Below, piece by piece: positions 16,993 through 26,152 of a DNA stretch of 64,000 nt. A model generated the notes under the pieces. The model was given only the letters and a program-made list of their open reading frames with translations, made no database searches and was not told the DNA's origin. The DNA comes from Sulfitobacter sp. 20_GPM-1509m (GTDB taxonomy: Bacteria; Pseudomonadota; Alphaproteobacteria; Rhodobacterales; Rhodobacteraceae), in the NCBI RefSeq assembly GCF_000620505.1, contig NZ_KK211144.1, forward strand, positions 689,681-753,680. The letters run 5' to 3'. Within the stretch, counting starts at the first letter, position 1. The number at the start of each line of letters is the position of its first letter. The position numbers and the translations under genes were made by a program.

Positions 16993-17526
16993 CTAATGCA
17001 ACCGCGCCGCCTGCGGGCGCAGCGGCGTCCGTTCCCAGATAACGACCGCAGCCCGGCTGCTTTCGCTCAATTCACTCAACATCCGCTCGGTGCGCAGCCC
17101 CGGCAAGGTCGCAAAAGCATCAAACAATGCGTCCGATCCGGCCGCGTTGACCGGGATCATCAGCGCGGGCGAACCGCGCTGGTCCAGCTGCCAGTGGGGC
17201 GGGTACATGGCACGGTCCAGCGTCAGGCGCTCCATCTCGCGCAGGGCGATCGCACCGCCGGTCAGGGGGCCGAAATAGGTGATCTGCCCCTCGTCCACCT
17301 GCACGGCACCGGCACCACCACCGGGTCCGCGAAAACGCCCGCGCTGGATGCCGATCAGGATCAGACCGCCCGCCACCAGCACCAGCCCCGCGCCCACAAG
17401 CGCCAACAGGTCGCCCGGGCCCAAAATCCACCACAGCCCCAGCACGGCCAGGCCCACACCCACCAGAACTTCGCGCCAGCGCATCACCGCCGCCACCGCC
17501 TCGGGTCGAAAGAACCTTACCGCCAT
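16993..17526 (-). CDS. Membrane protein, hypothetical
   Basis: This 177-residue protein has two TM segments near the N-terminus (about residues 17-58: VLVGVGLAVLGLWWIL and LLALVGAGLVLVAGGLILIGI) and a cytoplasmic domain of about 115 residues with VDEGQITYFGPLTGGAIAL and LTLDRAMYPPHWQLDQ. The ATG at 17526 follows an AGGTG; the frame upstream runs through an intergenic repeat and is not coding. I do not know a function. It lies between rsmE and gshA on the same strand. Confidence 0.75.
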   Translation of the reverse strand: MAVRFFRPEAVAAVMRWREVLVGVGLAVLGLWWILGPGDLLALVGAGLVLVAGGLILIGIQRGRFRGPGGGAGAVQVDEGQITYFGPLTGGAIALREMERLTLDRAMYPPHWQLDQRGSPALMIPVNAAGSDALFDAFATLPGLRTERMLSELSESSRAAVVIWERTPLRPQAARLH

Positions 17527-17540
17527 GATACACCTGTCTG

Positions 17541-17596
17541 CATTCTTTTGGCCGCAAATATCCCGGGGGAGGCCGCAGGCCGGGGGCAGCGCCCCC
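17541..17596 (-). repeat. GC-rich intergenic repeat, copy 1
   Basis: On the minus strand, directly after the rsmE stop, a GGGGGCGCTGCCCCC hairpin (17582-17596) is followed by CCCCCGGGATATTT and then GGCCAAAAGAATG (17541-17570). The hairpin sequence recurs exactly at 37341-37355 and the GGGATATTT/GGCCAAAAGAA core recurs near 61434-61458. It may act as a terminator or RNA-stability element; the function is not known to me. Confidence 0.6.
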
Positions 17597-17605
17597 ATGG
17601 CGCGC

Positions 17606-18328
17606 TCATCCCCAATCTCCCAAGGCCCGCTGCCACAACGTCATTGCCGCCACCGCCGCCGTGTCGGCGCGCAAGATCCGTGGCCCCAGGGCGACCGGGT
17701 GGGCAAAGTCCAACCCGCGCAGCCGTTTGCGTTCACTGTCGGAAAAGCCGCCCTCGGGTCCGATCAGGATCGCCCAGGGTCCCGCCTCGGTCGGCAGGTC
17801 GGGCGCGTCCCCCGCCAACGCCTCGTCGCAGAACAGGATGCGGCGCGCAGGGTCCCAGCCGTCCAGCATACGGCCCAGCTTTTGCGCCTCGGTCACTTCG
17901 GGAACATAGGTGCCACCGCATTGCTCGGCGGCCTCGACCGCGTGGGCCTGAAGCCGGTCACGCTGGATGCGTCCGGCATTGGTGAACTCGGTCATCACCG
18001 GAAGAATACGCGCAGCCCCCATTTCGGCGGCCTTTTCGACGATAAAGTCGGTGCGCGCCTTTTTGATCGGGGCGAACATCAGCCACAGGTCGGGCGGCAT
18101 CTGCAACGGTTTCGTCTGCGTCACGCAGGCCAGCTCGCCGCCGCGCTTGCCGGCCTGCGCAATCTCGGCGCGCCATTCGCCGTCGCGCCCGTTGAACAGC
18201 AGAACGGCACCGCCCACGGCCTGTCGCATCACCCCGAACAGGTAATGCGCCTGATCGCGGTTCAGAGGAACCGTTTGCCCCTGACCCAAGGGTGCGTCTA
18301 CATAAAGGCGGATTTTCGCGTCATTCAT
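17606..18328 (-). CDS. rsmE: 16S rRNA m3U1498 methyltransferase
   Basis: This 240-residue SPOUT-class enzyme methylates U1498 of 16S rRNA with S-adenosylmethionine. The PUA-like N-terminus (IRLYVDAPLGQGQTVPLN) and the knot motifs LIGPEGGFSDSE and ALGPRILRADTAAVAAM near the C-terminus identify it. The start is uncertain: ATG at 18328 gives MNDAKIRLYV, and an in-frame ATG at 18340 adds four residues and would directly abut the divergent ubiA start. Neither has a clear ribosome site. The open frame far upstream is antisense to ubiA and is not coding. Confidence 0.92.
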   Translation of the reverse strand: MNDAKIRLYVDAPLGQGQTVPLNRDQAHYLFGVMRQAVGGAVLLFNGRDGEWRAEIAQAGKRGGELACVTQTKPLQMPPDLWLMFAPIKKARTDFIVEKAAEMGAARILPVMTEFTNAGRIQRDRLQAHAVEAAEQCGGTYVPEVTEAQKLGRMLDGWDPARRILFCDEALAGDAPDLPTEAGPWAILIGPEGGFSDSERKRLRGLDFAHPVALGPRILRADTAAVAAMTLWQRALGDWG

Positions 18329-18340
18329 GGGCAGATACAT

Positions 18341-19333
18341 ATGCAAGACAACCCCGCCGTACCAGAGGCAGAGCCCGCAGAAAACGCAAGCGCCCGAGGA
18401 ACGGTCGCCGATGCAGTCAGCGGCAACTGGGTGGATCGCCTCGCGCCTGAATGGTCGCGCCCCTATTTGCGGCTGTCGCGGGCCGACCGGCCCATCGGGA
18501 CCTGGCTGTTGCTGATTCCCTGCTGGTGGGGGCTGGCATTGGCGATCCTGTACGATCAAAGCCCGCGCTGGTCGGACCTGTGGTTGATCGTGGCCTGTGC
18601 GCTGGGGGCGTTCCTGATGCGCGGGGCGGGCTGTACGTGGAACGACATCACCGACCGCGACATCGACGGCTCGGTCGAGCGGACCCGCTCGCGGCCCATT
18701 CCTTCGGGTCAGGTCAGCGTGCGCGGGGCACTGGTGTGGATGTGCATCCAGGCGCTGCTGGCTTTCCTGATCCTGCTGACCTTCAACGCGGCGGCCATAC
18801 GGATGGGTGTGCTGGCGCTGTTGCCGGTGGCGATCTATCCTTTCGCCAAACGGTTTACGTGGTGGCCGCAGGTGTTTCTGGGGCTGGCGTTCAACTGGGG
18901 TGCGCTGATGATCTGGGTGGCGCACACCGGATCGCTGGCCGCCCCCGCGGTGGTTCTGTATCTGGCAGGTATCGCGTGGACGCTGTTCTATGACACCATC
19001 TACGCACATCAGGACGCCGAGGATGACGCGCTGATCGGGGTGAAATCCACCGCGCGCCTGTTTGCGGAAAAGTCGCCGCAATGGCTGCGCCGCTTCCTGA
19101 TGGCTACGGTCGGGCTGATGGGGCTGGCGGTGATCTTTGCCGCACTGCCCAATGCGTCGGGGCTGGCGATGGCGATTGCGTTGATCGGGCCGTGGGCCAT
19201 GGGCTGGCACATGGCGTGGCAACTGCGTGGCTTTGATGCGAACGACGCGGGCAAATGTTTGCAACTGTTTCGGGTCAACCGCGACACCGGCATGATTCCG
19301 CTGGTGTTTTTTGCCGCCAGTCTGCTCGCGTGA
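18341..19333 (+). CDS. ubiA: 4-hydroxybenzoate polyprenyltransferase
   Basis: This 330-residue membrane enzyme attaches the polyprenyl chain to 4-hydroxybenzoate in ubiquinone synthesis. Both Asp-rich motifs are present: NDITDRDIDGSVERTRSRP and YDTIYAHQDAEDD. About eight TM helices are visible. The N-terminal extension of about 40 polar residues before SRPYLRLSRADRPIGTW is plausible for the family. The ATG at 18341 lies in CATATG shared with the divergent rsmE region, leaving no room for a normal leader, so the transcript may be leaderless or start inside rsmE. Confidence 0.92.
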   Translation: MQDNPAVPEAEPAENASARGTVADAVSGNWVDRLAPEWSRPYLRLSRADRPIGTWLLLIPCWWGLALAILYDQSPRWSDLWLIVACALGAFLMRGAGCTWNDITDRDIDGSVERTRSRPIPSGQVSVRGALVWMCIQALLAFLILLTFNAAAIRMGVLALLPVAIYPFAKRFTWWPQVFLGLAFNWGALMIWVAHTGSLAAPAVVLYLAGIAWTLFYDTIYAHQDAEDDALIGVKSTARLFAEKSPQWLRRFLMATVGLMGLAVIFAALPNASGLAMAIALIGPWAMGWHMAWQLRGFDANDAGKCLQLFRVNRDTGMIPLVFFAASLLA

Positions 19334-19394
19334 TTGAAACAGGGGGTTGGGCCGCGTAACAAGTTCCCAGACAGTCACAGCCCTTGGAAAACAC

Positions 19395-21329
19395 ATGCGT
19401 CTTAGCTCGGCTCTGATCATCGCCTCTACCTTTGTCGCGGCCGCACTGGTCGCCATCGTGGCGGCAAATTTCTCGGTCAAACTGATCGAGGAGACGTCAG
19501 AGATCGGGGTGCGGGACGCGCTGGACGACGCAGGCGCCACCTGGGCTGAAGTGCAGGCCGACGGGCTGACCGTCACGCTGTCGGGCATTGCCCCGACCGA
19601 AGCCGAGCGTTTTGCCGCCCTGACCACCGCGGGCACCGTTGTGGATGCCGCCCGTGTCATCGACGGCATGGAGGCCAAGGCCGTTGCCGCCATCCGCCCG
19701 CCCCGTTTCTCCGCCGAGATCCTGCGCAATGACGCTGGCATTTCCATCATCGGCCTGATTCCCAGCAGCACCGACCGCGACACCATCACCGACCGCTTTG
19801 CCGCGATGGCCGGCGAGAGCACCCCGGTGGCCGATCTGATCGAAACCGCAGACTATCCCGCCCCCGAAGGCTGGGAAGTCGCGCTGGATTTCGCGCTGGT
19901 CGCCATGGAGCAACTGCCGCGCGCCAAGGTTTCGGTCAGCGCAGGCCGCGTGGCAATCACCGCGATCACAGACAGCGCCAAGGACAAGCTGGCGCTGGAA
20001 AAATCCCTGCGGGCGGCCACGCCACCAGGGTTGCGGCTGTCGCTGGACATTGCCGCCCCGCGCCCTGTGATCACGCCCTTTACCCTGCGGTTTCTGATCG
20101 ACGAGGACGGCGCGCGCTTTGACGCGTGCAGCGCCGACACCGAAAAGGCCCGCACCCGCATCCTGAATGCCGCAGTTGCCGCAGGCATGACCACCACCGG
20201 GCGCTGCACCGTGGGCATGGGCGTGCCCACCCCGAACTGGGCGCAGGCGGTCGAGCAATCCATTGCAGCGCTGGCCAAGATCGGCGGCGGTTCGGTCACG
20301 TTCTCGGACGCAGACGTGACGCTGCTGGCCAAGGAGGGCACCGATCAAGGCACATTCGACACCGTGGTGGGCGAGCTGGAAAACGCGCTGCCCGAGGTTT
20401 TTGCCCTATATGCCAAGCTGCCCGAAACCCAGGCCCCCGACCAGGGCCCGCCTGAATTCGTGGCCACCCTGTCCCCCGAGGGGCAGGTGCAGCTGCGCGG
20501 ACGGCTGAGCAACGAGAACCTGCGCAACATCGCGGACAGCTATGCCAAATCGCGCTTTGGCTCGGATCGCGTCTATACCGCAGCCCGCGTTGTCGAGGGA
20601 TTGCCCTCGGATTGGTCCACGCGGGTTCTGGCGGGGCTGGAATCGCTGTCGAACCTGTCAAACGGCGCGGTGACCGTGACCCCTGACAAGCTGACCGTTT
20701 CGGGCAACACCGGCGATGCCGACGCCAGTGCCCGGATCGCCACCCTGCTGGCCGCCAAGCTGGGAGAGGCGGAAGAGTTCGAGATCAATGTGACCTATCA
20801 GGAGAAACTGGACCCGCAGGCCGCACTTCCGACACCAGAGGAATGTCTGGCGCAGATCAAGGCGATCACCGATAGCAGCAAGATCAACTTTGAACCCAGC
20901 AGCGCCACCATCGACGCCAGCACGCTGTCGACCATGGACGAAATTGCCGAGGTTCTGAAAACCTGCGGCGACCTGCCCTTGGAGATCCAGGGGCACACCG
21001 ACAGCCAGGGCCGCGAGGAGATGAACCTTTCACTGTCGCAGGCCCGTGCCCAATCGGTTCTGAACGAACTGCGCGCCCGCCGCGTGCGGACCTCGACGTT
21101 CGAGGCCAAGGGCTATGGCGAAGAGCGCCCGATTCAGGACAACGACACCGAAGAAGGCCGCGAAGCCAACCGTCGCATCGAATTTTGGTTAATTAAGCCC
21201 GAAGCCAGTGCGCCCGCACCGCAAACAACTCTGGAAAGCCTCGCCGAAAGCGGTGATAACACCACCGACGACGCGGCGGTCAATGACGCGTCAGACGAGC
21301 CAGACGAGTCAGGGGACGCGACGGAATGA
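19395..21329 (+). CDS. OmpA-family envelope protein with BON-like repeats
   Basis: This 644-residue protein has an N-terminal signal anchor (MRLSSALIIASTFVAAALVAIVA). Several BON-like beta-alpha modules follow (about residues 35-90, 95-225 and 350-470; for example VQADGLTVTLSGIAPTEAE and LSPEGQVQLRGRLS). A C-terminal OmpA peptidoglycan-binding domain spans about 500-605 (INFEPSSATID, EIQGHTDSQG, LSLSQARAQSV and NRRIEFW). An acidic, Asp/Glu/Ser-rich tail ends it. It likely sits in the periplasm attached to the inner membrane and binds peptidoglycan. The stop overlaps the next start by 4 bp. The ATG at 19395 is chosen because it precedes the signal anchor. Confidence 0.88.
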   Translation: MRLSSALIIASTFVAAALVAIVAANFSVKLIEETSEIGVRDALDDAGATWAEVQADGLTVTLSGIAPTEAERFAALTTAGTVVDAARVIDGMEAKAVAAIRPPRFSAEILRNDAGISIIGLIPSSTDRDTITDRFAAMAGESTPVADLIETADYPAPEGWEVALDFALVAMEQLPRAKVSVSAGRVAITAITDSAKDKLALEKSLRAATPPGLRLSLDIAAPRPVITPFTLRFLIDEDGARFDACSADTEKARTRILNAAVAAGMTTTGRCTVGMGVPTPNWAQAVEQSIAALAKIGGGSVTFSDADVTLLAKEGTDQGTFDTVVGELENALPEVFALYAKLPETQAPDQGPPEFVATLSPEGQVQLRGRLSNENLRNIADSYAKSRFGSDRVYTAARVVEGLPSDWSTRVLAGLESLSNLSNGAVTVTPDKLTVSGNTGDADASARIATLLAAKLGEAEEFEINVTYQEKLDPQAALPTPEECLAQIKAITDSSKINFEPSSATIDASTLSTMDEIAEVLKTCGDLPLEIQGHTDSQGREEMNLSLSQARAQSVLNELRARRVRTSTFEAKGYGEERPIQDNDTEEGREANRRIEFWLIKPEASAPAPQTTLESLAESGDNTTDDAAVNDASDEPDESGDATE

Positions 21330-21652
21330 GCAGAACAGAATTCGTCATCGCGACGGCCATCATCCTATTCGTGGCATTCTGCCTGGGATGGTTTGCAAAC
21401 TGGCTGGTCCACCGGTTCAGCCGCGTGGCACAGGGCGATGTGGCCGAACTGGACCGGATGAGCCAGGAGCTGCACGAAGCCGAAGAGACGCGCGATCAGG
21501 CGATCACCTATCTGCAACAGCGCGAGGCCGAGCTGACCAACCAGCTGAGCCAGACCGAGGCCGAATTGCGCGCCGCCATGGACGGCCTGCGCGACGCCCG
21601 CCACGAGGCGGAAGAGATGCGCGCCTATATCGAGAAAAATCAGGCGGGCTAA
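21326..21652 (+). CDS. Membrane-anchored coiled-coil protein
   Basis: This 108-residue protein has one N-terminal TM helix (residues 6-27, VIATAIILFVAFCLGWFANWLV) and a C-terminal coiled coil from about residue 38 to the end (heptad-rich MSQELHEAEETRDQAITYL and QREAELTNQLSQTEAELRA). It is translationally coupled (ATGA) to the OmpA/BON protein, suggesting a joint envelope complex. I do not recognise a named family. Confidence 0.78.
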   Translation: MSRTEFVIATAIILFVAFCLGWFANWLVHRFSRVAQGDVAELDRMSQELHEAEETRDQAITYLQQREAELTNQLSQTEAELRAAMDGLRDARHEAEEMRAYIEKNQAG

Positions 21653-21678
21653 GCGACCCCGCGGGGGAGCGCGGCCGG

Positions 21679-22125
21679 CTACCAGCGGCTCAGCGCGTCC
21701 TCGTCCGTATCCTTTGCCTCGACCCACTCTGACGCCCCGTTGGCGGTGATCTCACGCTTCCAGAAGGGGGCGCGGGACTTCAGGAAATCCATCAGATATT
21801 CCGCCGCCTCAAAGGCATCACGACGGTGCGGGGCAGCGGTGGCGACCATCATGATCGCCTCGCCGGGTGCCATCCGGCCATAGCGGTGGATTACCAGCAC
21901 ATCACCCAGGTGCCAGCGTTCTTGCGCACGGGTGGCAATGTCGGTCAGCGCAGCTTCGGTCATACCGGGATAATGTTCGATTTCCATCGCAACCAGCGGA
22001 TCGTCCGGCAGATCGCGCACGACACCGGTAAACGTTACGATCGCGCCCATGTCCGTGTGCCCCGCAGCAAAGGCATTCGTTTCGGCCCCCAGATCGAAAG
22101 CCGCCTCTTGCACGGTGATGCGCAT
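21679..22125 (-). CDS. moaE: Molybdopterin synthase catalytic (large) subunit
   Basis: This 148-residue protein converts precursor Z (cyclic pyranopterin monophosphate) to molybdopterin using sulfur carried by MoaD. Family motifs are GAIVTFTGVVRD, MEIEHYPGMTE, IHRYGRMAPGE, PHRRDAFEAAEYLMDFLK and the active-site Lys in FWKREI. Length is normal. It follows moaD by 3 bp and is last in the string pgsA-moaD-moaE. The gene converges on the coiled-coil protein gene. Confidence 0.95.
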   Translation of the reverse strand: MRITVQEAAFDLGAETNAFAAGHTDMGAIVTFTGVVRDLPDDPLVAMEIEHYPGMTEAALTDIATRAQERWHLGDVLVIHRYGRMAPGEAIMMVATAAPHRRDAFEAAEYLMDFLKSRAPFWKREITANGASEWVEAKDTDEDALSRW

Positions 22126-22128
22126 CGC

Positions 22129-22374
22129 CTAGCCGCCCGTCATCGGTGGAAAAAACGCAACCTCACGCACGCCTGCCAGCGGTGCATCAAAATCCGACAG
22201 CTGTTGGTCCAGCGCCACGCGCAGGGCGCTGAGGTCGGAAAACGCCATGTCATAACGCTCTTCGCGGGCGCGCAGTTCAGCCACCAGATCGTTGACGGTG
22301 GCGGCCTCGGTCTCGACCTTTTCGCGCGGCAGGCCGATCCGTTCGCGCACCCATGCGAAATACAGCACGTCCAT
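22129..22374 (-). CDS. moaD: Molybdopterin synthase sulfur carrier (small) subunit
   Basis: This 81-residue ubiquitin-like protein ends in FFPPMTGG; the terminal Gly-Gly is thiocarboxylated and donates sulfur to MoaE. N-terminal MDVLYFAWVRERIGLPRE is typical of alphaproteobacterial MoaD. The start codon overlaps the pgsA stop by 1 bp (TGATG), which couples their translation. Upstream in-frame sequence is inside pgsA and is not coding. Confidence 0.93.
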   Translation of the reverse strand: MDVLYFAWVRERIGLPREKVETEAATVNDLVAELRAREERYDMAFSDLSALRVALDQQLSDFDAPLAGVREVAFFPPMTGG

Positions 22375-22979
22375 CACACGGTCTCCTTCAGATGCGGCAG
22401 CGCCTTGCGGAAATAGTCCCATCCCGTGATCAGCGTCAGCCCCGCCGCAATCCACAGCAGCCACAGGCCGACAAGCCCTGACCATTCGGCCAGCAACAGT
22501 TTCCAGCCCAGCCCGCCGGCCGTCACGCTGTAATGTTCGAACACCCCCTGCGAGAACAGCACCGCGATGGCGATCATCTGCAAGGTCGTCTTCCACTTGG
22601 CCAGCTTGGTCACCGCAAGCGTCCCGGCCACATCGCCCAGATATTCACGCAAGCCGCTGACAAAAACCTCGCGGAACAGGATCATCGTCGCGGGCAGAAC
22701 CAGCGACGCCTTCCAGCTGGAGAAACCGATGATGACCATCAGCGCGATCACCACCATCGCCTTGTCCGCGATAGGGTCCAGCATCGCGCCCAGCTTTGTC
22801 TGTTGCTTCCACGCGCGGGCCAGATAGCCGTCGAACCAATCGGTAACCGCCGCACTGACGAACAGCACCAGTGCGAACCAATCCGCGTAAAACCGCGGGA
22901 AAAACAGGAACATGACCGCAACCATAGGGGCAGCGAGCAGACGCAGGGTGGTCAGGATATTGGGCAGGTTCCAGATCAT
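22374..22979 (-). CDS. pgsA: CDP-diacylglycerol-glycerol-3-phosphate 3-phosphatidyltransferase
   Basis: This 201-residue membrane enzyme makes phosphatidylglycerol phosphate. The CDP-alcohol phosphotransferase motif is complete: D-x2-D-G-x2-A-R-x8-G-x3-D-x3-D in DWFDGYLAR..LGAMLDPIADK (residues about 50-75). The N-terminus MIWNLPNILTTLRLLAAP is the usual PgsA start, so I place it at 22979. It is followed by overlapping moaD and moaE. The NylB-like hydrolase gene ends 38 bp upstream. Confidence 0.94.
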   Translation of the reverse strand: MIWNLPNILTTLRLLAAPMVAVMFLFFPRFYADWFALVLFVSAAVTDWFDGYLARAWKQQTKLGAMLDPIADKAMVVIALMVIIGFSSWKASLVLPATMILFREVFVSGLREYLGDVAGTLAVTKLAKWKTTLQMIAIAVLFSQGVFEHYSVTAGGLGWKLLLAEWSGLVGLWLLWIAAGLTLITGWDYFRKALPHLKETV

Positions 22980-23017
22980 ATCAACGTGGTATCCTGTTGC
23001 GCGCCTTTGGAAAAGGG

Positions 23018-24181
23018 TCAGATCGCAATCGCGTCGCGGATGCGTTCGACGGAAGTCATGACATGATCCATCCAGCCCTGGTCGGTGGGCGTGCCTTCGG
23101 ACGAGAACCACGCGATGGACAACTCACGCACCGGATCGACAAACAGGAACTGGCCGTGAATGCCCAGCCCGTGGATCAGCGGCGTCGCGCCGGGGTGCAC
23201 ATACCATTTCGCACGGTAGTGCATGTCCTGATTCTCGAACTTGTCCAGAAAATCGCCCCGCCTCCACGCGGCATTGTCGCCTTGGGTGACGATATCATCG
23301 ATCCAGCTTTGGGGGATGATCTGCACGCCATCACGCGCGCCGCCTTCGATCATCAACTGGCCGACCAGCGCCAGATCGCGGGCGGTCAGGCACATGCCCC
23401 CTGCCCCACGCGCACCGCCGATTCGGTCGACAGTGATATAGCCGGAGGTTTCCGCCCCCATCGGCGCCAGCAACCGCTGCGAGATCAGATCGGCAAACCG
23501 CAGGCCGGTGGCCCGTTCCATCAACCAGGCCAGCATATCGGTCACGGGTGAGGCGTAATAGAATGTCTCGCCATGCGGGCCGGTGGTGCCTGTCAGCCCC
23601 TCTTGAAAGCTGCGCAAATCGCCCGCCTCGTCGCCAGGCGCCAGCGGGTTCCAGTTGGCAGCCTTGCGGTAATCAACGATCACACCTGATGTGGCGGTAT
23701 AATCCTCTTCGAACTCCAGCCCCACCTGCATGTCCAGCGCGTGCCGGATGGTCGCCCCCGCATAGGCGGTGCCGGACAGTTCGGGCAGGTATTTGGTCAG
23801 CAGGTCATCCACCGCAACCTCGCCGCGTTCGACCAATGTGCCCATGACCAGACCCAGCATGGACTTCGACACCGACATCAGAATGTGCGGATCGTGGCGG
23901 GTCATGCCGTTGCGATAGCTTTCGTGCACGACCTTGCCCTTGTGCAGGATCACCAGCGCATCGTTGGCCATGCCGTCGATGGCCTGATCCAGATTGGCCG
24001 CAGACAGGTCGGTGTCGCCCTGCTCCAGCACGCGCACATTGGCCGGATCGTTTCGGATTTCGGCCGAGGGGACCACTTCGCGCACATGGTGAAACGCCCA
24101 TGCGTTAAAGGGCTGTGTACGCCAGTTTGCCAGCGTGGCGCGATCTTCGGGGGCGGGCGGGAAACCTTGCATCAGGGGCAT
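23018..24181 (-). CDS. Beta-lactamase-fold serine hydrolase, NylB-like
   Basis: This 387-residue protein has the class C beta-lactamase/DD-peptidase fold without a signal peptide. The nucleophile motif is S103-V-S-K106 and the second motif is Y209-A-S, the pattern of 6-aminohexanoate-oligomer hydrolase (NylB) and related amide or ester hydrolases. IHGLGIHGQFLFVDP replaces the KTG element. I place the start at 24181, where AAAGG lies 7 bp upstream, rather than the ATG at 24196. It is likely cytoplasmic, substrate unknown. It sits between uvrC and pgsA on the same strand. Confidence 0.83.
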   Translation of the reverse strand: MPLMQGFPPAPEDRATLANWRTQPFNAWAFHHVREVVPSAEIRNDPANVRVLEQGDTDLSAANLDQAIDGMANDALVILHKGKVVHESYRNGMTRHDPHILMSVSKSMLGLVMGTLVERGEVAVDDLLTKYLPELSGTAYAGATIRHALDMQVGLEFEEDYTATSGVIVDYRKAANWNPLAPGDEAGDLRSFQEGLTGTTGPHGETFYYASPVTDMLAWLMERATGLRFADLISQRLLAPMGAETSGYITVDRIGGARGAGGMCLTARDLALVGQLMIEGGARDGVQIIPQSWIDDIVTQGDNAAWRRGDFLDKFENQDMHYRAKWYVHPGATPLIHGLGIHGQFLFVDPVRELSIAWFSSEGTPTDQGWMDHVMTSVERIRDAIAI

Positions 24182-24280
24182 GTCTGGACCTTTCATTATT
24201 CCGCCGCAGCGTCGGAGGATTGCGCGGAAGAGGCAAGGTGGAATTGGATGTGAATCGCAAGGTTATTTCGCGAACAGCGA

Positions 24281-26152
24281 TTAGCCCGTCTGAAAGTAAT
24301 CGTAAATCTTCTGCGCCAGCGCCGCCGACACCCCATCAACTGCCTTGAGGTCGGCGAGATTGGCCCGCGCCACCGCCTTGGCCGAGCCGAAATGCGCCAG
24401 CAGCGCGCGTTTGCGTGCAGCCCCCACGCCCGGCACATCGTCCAGCGGTGTCGCACCTACAGCCTTGGACCGTTTGGCGCGATGGGTGCCGATGGCAAAG
24501 CGGTGCGCCTCGTCGCGCATGCGCTGGATGAAATACAGCACCGGATCGTTGTGGCGCAGCGCCTTGACCGTCTTGCCCGTGCGGTGGAATTCTTCCTTGC
24601 CCGCGTCGCGGTCCAGCCCCTTGGCCACCCCCACCATCGGGATGTCACCGACGCCGTGATCCTCCATGATCTCGCGCACCGCGCTGACTTGTCCCGCGCC
24701 GCCGTCGATCAGCAACAGGTCGGGCCACATGCCGCGCGTGCGGTCGGGGTCTTCCTTGAGCAGCCGTTTAAAGCGGCGGTTCAACACCTCTTTCATCATG
24801 CCGAAATCGTCGCCGGGGGTCAGTTCGTCACCGCGGATGTTGAACTTGCGGTACTGGTTCTTCATGAACCCGTCCGGGCCTGCGACGATCATCGCACCCA
24901 CTGCATGGGCACCCTGAATGTGGCTGTTGTCGTAAACCTCGACCCGGTCGGGCACCTTGGGCAGATCAAACGCCTCGGCCACGCCCTGCAACAGCCGCGC
25001 CTGTGTTGCGGTTTCGGCCATCTTGCGGGCCAGGCTTTCGCGGGCGTTGCGCAGGGCGCTGTCGATCAACTCGGCCTTCTCCCCGCGCTGGGGGACCAGC
25101 AGTTCGACCTTGCGGCCCAGTTTCTGGCCAAGCGCGTCGGCCATCAGGTCGGGGTTTTCGACCGCATTCGACAGGATCAACTGACGCGGCGGCTCGCGGG
25201 TGTCGTAGAACTGGCCCACGAAGGCTTCCAGCACTTCGGCGGCATCCACGTCCGCCCCCACACGCGGGTAATAGTCGTGGTTGCCCCAGTTCTGCCCCGC
25301 ACGGATAAAGAACACTTGCACGCAGGCCTGTCCGTTCTCCAGATGCAGCGCGATCACGTCAGCCTCGTCCACGTTTCGGGGGTTGATGCCTTGGGCGGTC
25401 TGCACCTGTGTCAGCGCCTTGATCCGGTCGCGCAGGGCGGCGGCGCGCTCGAACTCCATGTCTTCGGAGGCCTGCGCCATCTCGCGGCCCAGACGCGCCT
25501 GAATGTCAGTGGATTTGCCGGACAGGAATTTTTCGGCGTCCTGCACGGTCTGCTGATAGTCCTGCGGGCTGATCTTGCCCACGCAGGGCGCGCTGCACCG
25601 TTTGATCTGGTATTGCAGACAGGGGCGCGTGCGGCTTTCGAACATCGAATTGGAACAGTCGCGCAGCAGGAACACCCGCTGCAACTGGTTCAGCGTCCGG
25701 TTCACGGCCCCGGCGCTGGCAAAGGGGCCGTAATAGGCGCCCTTCTCTTTCTTGGCCCCGCGATGCTTTTTGATCTGTGGGTAATCGCTGTCCGTGGTGA
25801 CCAGAATATTGGGAAAGCTCTTGTCGTCGCGCAGCAGCACGTTGAACTTGGGCTTGAGCTGCTTGATCAGGTTCTGTTCCAGCAGCAAGGCTTCGGTTTC
25901 GGTGCGCGTGGTCAGGAACATCATCGACGCGGTGCTGGCGATCATCCGCGCGATGCGACCGCTGTGGCCGGTAGGACGGGCATAGGACGACACCCGCGCC
26001 CGCAGGTTGCGCGCCTTGCCCACGTAGAGCACACGGCTTTCGCTATCCAGCATCCGGTACACGCCGGGCGAGGAGTCGATGGTTTTCAGATAGACCTGAA
26101 TGACCTGATGACCCTGCTTGGGCTGAACTTCGGTTTCGTGCTCTTCCGCCAT
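24281..26152 (-). CDS. uvrC: Excinuclease ABC subunit C
   Basis: This 623-residue UvrC makes both incisions in nucleotide excision repair. In order are the GIY-YIG nuclease ([21 protein letters not shown], about residues 30-110) and a Cys-containing linker ([15 protein letters not shown]). Next come the UVR helical hairpin ([16 protein letters not shown]) and the RNase H-like nuclease ([17 protein letters not shown] and [12 protein letters not shown]). A C-terminal helix-hairpin-helix pair ([31 protein letters not shown]) completes it. All key elements look intact. A 334-bp non-coding region with repeats lies upstream. Confidence 0.96.
   Translation of the reverse strand: MAEEHETEVQPKQGHQVIQVYLKTIDSSPGVYRMLDSESRVLYVGKARNLRARVSSYARPTGHSGRIARMIASTASMMFLTTRTETEALLLEQNLIKQLKPKFNVLLRDDKSFPNILVTTDSDYPQIKKHRGAKKEKGAYYGPFASAGAVNRTLNQLQRVFLLRDCSNSMFESRTRPCLQYQIKRCSAPCVGKISPQDYQQTVQDAEKFLSGKSTDIQARLGREMAQASEDMEFERAAALRDRIKALTQVQTAQGINPRNVDEADVIALHLENGQACVQVFFIRAGQNWGNHDYYPRVGADVDAAEVLEAFVGQFYDTREPPRQLILSNAVENPDLMADALGQKLGRKVELLVPQRGEKAELIDSALRNARESLARKMAETATQARLLQGVAEAFDLPKVPDRVEVYDNSHIQGAHAVGAMIVAGPDGFMKNQYRKFNIRGDELTPGDDFGMMKEVLNRRFKRLLKEDPDRTRGMWPDLLLIDGGAGQVSAVREIMEDHGVGDIPMVGVAKGLDRDAGKEEFHRTGKTVKALRHNDPVLYFIQRMRDEAHRFAIGTHRAKRSKAVGATPLDDVPGVGAARKRALLAHFGSAKAVARANLADLKAVDGVSAALAQKIYDYFQTG

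Noticed and set aside
18341-19822. N-terminal extension of the rsmE frame antisense to ubiA
   Set aside because: The open frame continues but is His/Pro/Arg-rich shadow of ubiA codons; the methyltransferase begins at MNDAKIRLYV.
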